Below the pieces are notes generated by a model that worked only from the letters and a program-made list of their open reading frames with translations, had not been told where the DNA came from and searched no databases. The position numbers and the translations under genes were made by a program. 64,000 bases of DNA from Streptomyces sp. SPB162 (GTDB lineage Bacteria > Actinomycetota > Actinomycetes > Streptomycetales > Streptomycetaceae): positions 1,574,501 through 1,638,500 of the forward strand of contig NZ_JAQFII010000001.1 of assembly GCF_029504575.1 (NCBI RefSeq). Reading direction: 5' to 3'. Below, piece after piece: positions 61,536 through 64,000 of the stretch (within the stretch, counting starts at the first letter, position 1; the number at the start of each line of letters is the position of its first letter).

Positions 61536-62516
61536 GTGATCGTGGACTGCGCCATCTACAAGGACGGGCACCGTACCGACGGGCCCGACGACCTGTCCGA
61601 TGCCCTGGACCAGGCGCGGGCGTCCGGCGCCTTCCTCTGGATCGGGCTGCACGAGCCGACGGAGGACGAGTTCGAACTGGTGACGTCCGAGTTCGGTCTG
61701 CACCCGCTGGCCGTCGAGGACGCCCTGACCGCGCACCAGCGTCCCAAGCTGGAGGTCTACGACGACTCGCTCTTCGTGGTCCTCAAGCCCCTGGAGTACG
61801 ACGACGCGACGGCGACGGTCACCTCCGGCGAGCTGATGGTCTTCGTCGGCGACGCCTTCGTGGTGACGGTCAGGCACGGCGAGGGCAGCGCGCTGGCCGA
61901 GGTGCGGCACCGGCTGGAGAAGGACCCCGAGCTGCTCAAGCGGGGGCCGTCCTCGGTGCTCTATGTGATCAGCGACACAGTGGTCGACCACTATGTCGAC
62001 ATCGCCTCCGAACTGCAGGTGGACCTGGAGGAGTTGGAGTCGACCGTCTTCAGTCCGAACGTCACGGACTCGGGCAACACCGCGAGCACGATCTACACCT
62101 TCAAACGCCAGGCGCTGGAGTTCCGGCGCGCCACCGGCCCGCTGATGGACCCGATGACCCGGCTCTCCGGCGGCGGGACGTCCTTCGTCCCGGAGCCCAT
62201 CCGACCCTTCTTCCGCGACGTCGCCGACCACCTGACCCGCGCGAACGAGCAGGGCGAGAGCCTGGACCGGCTGCTCTCCGACATCCTCGCCGCGCATCTG
62301 ACGCAGGTGGGAGTACGGCAGAACGACGACATGCGCAAGATCTCCGCGTGGGCGGCGATGGCGGCGGCGCCGACGATGGTCGCCGGCATCTACGGCATGA
62401 ACTTCGAGCACATGCCGGAACTCCACCAGGTCTGGGGCTATCCCGCGGTCATGACCCTCATGGGGGGCATCGTCACGTTCCTGTACCTGTTCTTCAAGCG
62501 GCGCGGGTGGCTGTAG
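61536..62516 (+). CDS. CorA-type magnesium/cobalt transporter
   Basis: Pentameric channel for divalent cations. 326 residues from GTG 61536 (VIVDCAIYKDGHR), with GGAAG upstream; a GTG 33 bp earlier is possible. A large cytoplasmic alpha/beta domain (FLWIGLHEPTEDEFELVTSEFGLHPLAVEDAL, QRPKLEVYDDSLFVVLKPLEY) and long helix are followed by two C-terminal membrane spans. The signature GMNF is in AGIYGMNFEHMP (about 283-294). The C-terminus is basic (KRRGWL), as in CorA. Confidence 0.94.
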   Translation: MIVDCAIYKDGHRTDGPDDLSDALDQARASGAFLWIGLHEPTEDEFELVTSEFGLHPLAVEDALTAHQRPKLEVYDDSLFVVLKPLEYDDATATVTSGELMVFVGDAFVVTVRHGEGSALAEVRHRLEKDPELLKRGPSSVLYVISDTVVDHYVDIASELQVDLEELESTVFSPNVTDSGNTASTIYTFKRQALEFRRATGPLMDPMTRLSGGGTSFVPEPIRPFFRDVADHLTRANEQGESLDRLLSDILAAHLTQVGVRQNDDMRKISAWAAMAAAPTMVAGIYGMNFEHMPELHQVWGYPAVMTLMGGIVTFLYLFFKRRGWL

Positions 62517-62545
62517 CGGACGCGGTGGAGGGCCGAAGCCGCGCG

Positions 62546-62631
62546 GGACGGAGGGCTGAGGCCGGCAGGACGGTGGACTGCGGCCGGCTGGACGGAGGGC
62601 TGCGGCCGCCAGGACGGAGGGCCGTGGGGCG
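62546..62631. repeat. 22-bp tandem repeats downstream of the CorA gene
   Basis: Units of the form GGACGGAGGGCTGCGGCCGGCA begin at 62546, 62568 and 62590 (22 bp each); a partial fourth is at 62612-62631. The unit is not a multiple of three and no ORF spans it. The gap 62517-62821 otherwise holds only a terminator and a possible -10 box TAGGGT at 62765. Confidence 0.8.
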
Positions 62632-62666
62632 TAACCCCCGGGCCGCCGGCGCGTTGTGTTTGCTGA

Positions 62667-62707
62667 CGGCCGTGGCGGGGAAGACCCCCGAGCCCCCACC
62701 ACGGCCG
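62667..62707 (+). terminator. Terminator after the CorA gene
   Basis: CGGCCGTGGCGGGG (62667-62680) pairs with CCCCCACCACGGCCG (62693-62707) with one mismatch. Confidence 0.7.
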
Positions 62708-62821
62708 CAGAATCCCAGCGATTCCGGTCGAGCCACCTCATCCCGCACTGTCCTGCCTCCTGGGTAGGGTGCAACGGGGGCCGAGGGGCCGAAGAGGCCG
62801 TGAATCGCGAAGCAGGTGGAC

Positions 62822-63427
62822 ATGTTCAGCAAGGCGACGAGGAGCCGCCCGACCACGCGCCGGTCGGGTCCGGCGGGGTCGGACTGGTCGCCGTACGAGC
62901 GGCTCGAGGACGCCTCGGACGCCTACTTCCTGCACGCGGACGTCGCGTTGGACGCGATCAGGGGGGTGCTCGGGCGCCGCAAGGTCCTCGGTTTCACCCT
63001 GGAGCGGGTGGTGGATCTGACGGAGGCCGGCACCTCGGTCTGGCAGGAGGCGGCGGTCTGCGACGGCCGGCGGCTGATCCTGTGGCACAGCGAGGAATTG
63101 GCCGACGACAGCGCGCCCGGCGGGACCGTCCTGGACTCGTCGGTGCAGGTGCTGCCGCTCAACTCCATCGGCCACGTCGGGATGCGGACGCTGGTCGGCA
63201 GGAACGACAAGGGGGCGCGCGTCGACCGCGGGGTGTACCTGGTGCTCGCGACGTCGATGCCGCACGAGTTGAGCGCCGTGCAGGGCGATCCGGACTCGCC
63301 GGTCGCCGCCGCCCGGTTCCGTCCGGAGGCGTTCCGGTTCAGCAAGTCGCTCGACGACGGCGGACCGGGGCAGATAGCGCGGCTCGTCGCGTTCGGACGG
63401 CTGCTGGGACGGTTGGTGCCGAGCTAG
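62822..63427 (+). CDS. Conserved actinobacterial hypothetical protein
   Basis: 201 residues. A short basic N-terminus (FSKATRSRPTTRRSG) precedes a single compact domain: YERLEDASDAYFLHADVALDAIRGVLGRRKVLGFTLERVVDLTEAG, VCDGRRLILWHSEEL, GHVGMRTLVGRNDKGARVDRGVYLVLATSM. No motif I recognise, no signal peptide and no membrane span. It lies where S. coelicolor has a conserved hypothetical gene after the CorA-type gene. The start could also be the GTG two codons upstream. Its 3' end is the insertion point of the IS element. Confidence 0.8.
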   Translation: MFSKATRSRPTTRRSGPAGSDWSPYERLEDASDAYFLHADVALDAIRGVLGRRKVLGFTLERVVDLTEAGTSVWQEAAVCDGRRLILWHSEELADDSAPGGTVLDSSVQVLPLNSIGHVGMRTLVGRNDKGARVDRGVYLVLATSMPHELSAVQGDPDSPVAAARFRPEAFRFSKSLDDGGPGQIARLVAFGRLLGRLVPS

Positions 63428-64000
63428 GCCGTGTCCGGCCGATCATCTGATTCGTTGATCTGGATATGGGTCGGGGTGATCTGACTGACGAGGAATGGGG
63501 GCGGCTGAGGCCGCTTCTGCCCGTGAGCAACGGTCGCTGTGGCCGGTGGAGGGATCACCGGCAGGTGATCGACGGCATCCTGCACCACGTGCGCACAGGC
63601 GGGGAGGTGGTCCAGCAGGTGAGGGACCGGGCCGCTCGCGCGGCGGGTTCACCACCACGGTCCATCTGAGCGCGGACGGCCGATGCCGGCCGCTGTCGCT
63701 GATCGTGACGCCAGGCCGGCGAGCCGACTGCACCCAGTTCATCCCCGTCCTGGAGGAGATCCGCGTGCCTCGCCTCGGGCCGGGCAGGCCACGCAAGAAG
63801 CCGGACAGCGTCGCCGCCGATAAGGCGTACAGCAACGGGCCTTGCCGCCGTTACCTGCGCCGACGCGGCGTCAAGCACGCGATCCCGGAAAAGTCCGACT
63901 CCCGGGCCGCCCGTCGGAAGCGAGGTACCGGGGGCGGGCGGCCGCCAGGCTTCGACAAGGAGCGCTATAAGAAGCGGAACGTCGTGGAACGGGCGATCAA
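63428..64000 (+). mobile_element. Degraded IS5-family insertion sequence, cut by the window edge
   Basis: Begins at or near 63428, directly after the stop codon of the preceding gene (GAGCTAG then GCCGTGTCCGG). It carries the transposase pseudogene described separately. The right end lies beyond the window, so the terminal repeats and target duplication cannot be compared. Confidence 0.7.
63466..64000 (+). pseudogene. IS5-family transposase, internally deleted
   Basis: The N-terminal part reads GRGDLTDEEWGRLRPLLPVS...HRQVIDGILHHVRTG in the frame of ATG 63466. After about 63600 the sequence jumps to the transposase middle in another frame (GRSRGGFTTTVHLSADGRCRPLSL, from about 63630), continuing DKAYSNGPCRRYLRRRGVKHAIPEKSD and RYKKRNVVERAI to the window end. 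The segment with the first catalytic Asp (the DST-type motif) is missing. So a deletion with frameshift has destroyed the enzyme; the DKAYS and ERA parts, with the other two catalytic residues, remain. Confidence 0.85.

Noticed and set aside
62748-62770. CTGTCCTGC-N8-TAGGGT before the conserved hypothetical gene, with the spacing of a PafBC promoter.
   Set aside because: Only the TGTC part matches; four of nine positions disagree. The TAGGGT may still be an ordinary -10 box.

Overview
The window is a chromosome segment of a Streptomyces or close streptomycete. It has very high GC and strong third-position GC bias, many GTG starts, a complete Pup-proteasome system, mycothiol synthesis (mshC), a gylR-regulated glycerol operon, and a gene order that I remember as close to the S. 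coelicolor SCO1631-SCO1668 region. Most of it is conserved chromosomal core, interrupted by accessory blocks.

Layout: (1) 0.1-4.1 kb, minus strand: pafB-pafC, a zinc-ribbon protein, a small membrane protein, then tatA-tatC. (2) 4.2-8.3 kb, minus: a cytoplasmic FKBP, a two-domain FKBP lipoprotein, pafA and an MFS exporter, the exporter being divergent from a LacI-type regulator. (3) 9.5-15.6 kb, minus: arc, dop, pup, an endonuclease VII-like HNH gene, prcB, prcA. A ferredoxin gene is divergent from arc. (4) 16-20 kb: secreted protein, trmI, site-2-type protease with CBS domains, and a RecB-like Fe-S nuclease. (5) 20.2-23.4 kb: a 158-bp repeat element, a NarL-type response regulator, a GNAT acetyltransferase, a SigG-like ECF sigma factor, a STAS protein and a MerR relic. 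(6) 23.5-33.1 kb, minus: a peptide ABC transporter operon with three binding proteins. (7) 33.4-37.8 kb: HAD phosphatase and metH. (8) 38-42.8 kb: gylR-glpF-glpK-glpD. (9) 42.9-53.1 kb, apparently accessory: a DinB-like protein, an AraC regulator, a FadR regulator with an L-fucose-type catabolic and ribose-type ABC operon, and a GH18-like membrane protein. (10) 53.2-63.4 kb: a PAC2 protein that fits ParJ, a secreted GH31 enzyme, mshC and its conserved neighbours, a CorA-type transporter and a conserved hypothetical gene. (11) 63.4-64.0 kb: an internally deleted IS5-family transposase running off the window.

How the parts connect: PafB/PafC are the WYL-domain activators of the SOS-independent DNA-damage response. 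Two sites in this window match the promoter type they use, one before the RecB-like nuclease and one before the SigG-like sigma factor. GylR boxes lie before gylR and glpF. The FadR-type regulator and the fucose-type operon share a 9-bp motif. A short palindrome lies in the MFS/LacI divergent promoter.

The most unusual signal is a family of about 160-bp elements, one at 20.2 kb and one at 58.9-59.1 kb. They share a conserved core with a compensatory hairpin but have different terminal inverted repeats. Both sit directly after a CTAG that contains the stop codon of the upstream gene, and the degraded IS5-type element at 63.4 kb starts at the same kind of site. Everything here was read by eye; no database search or folding program was run.
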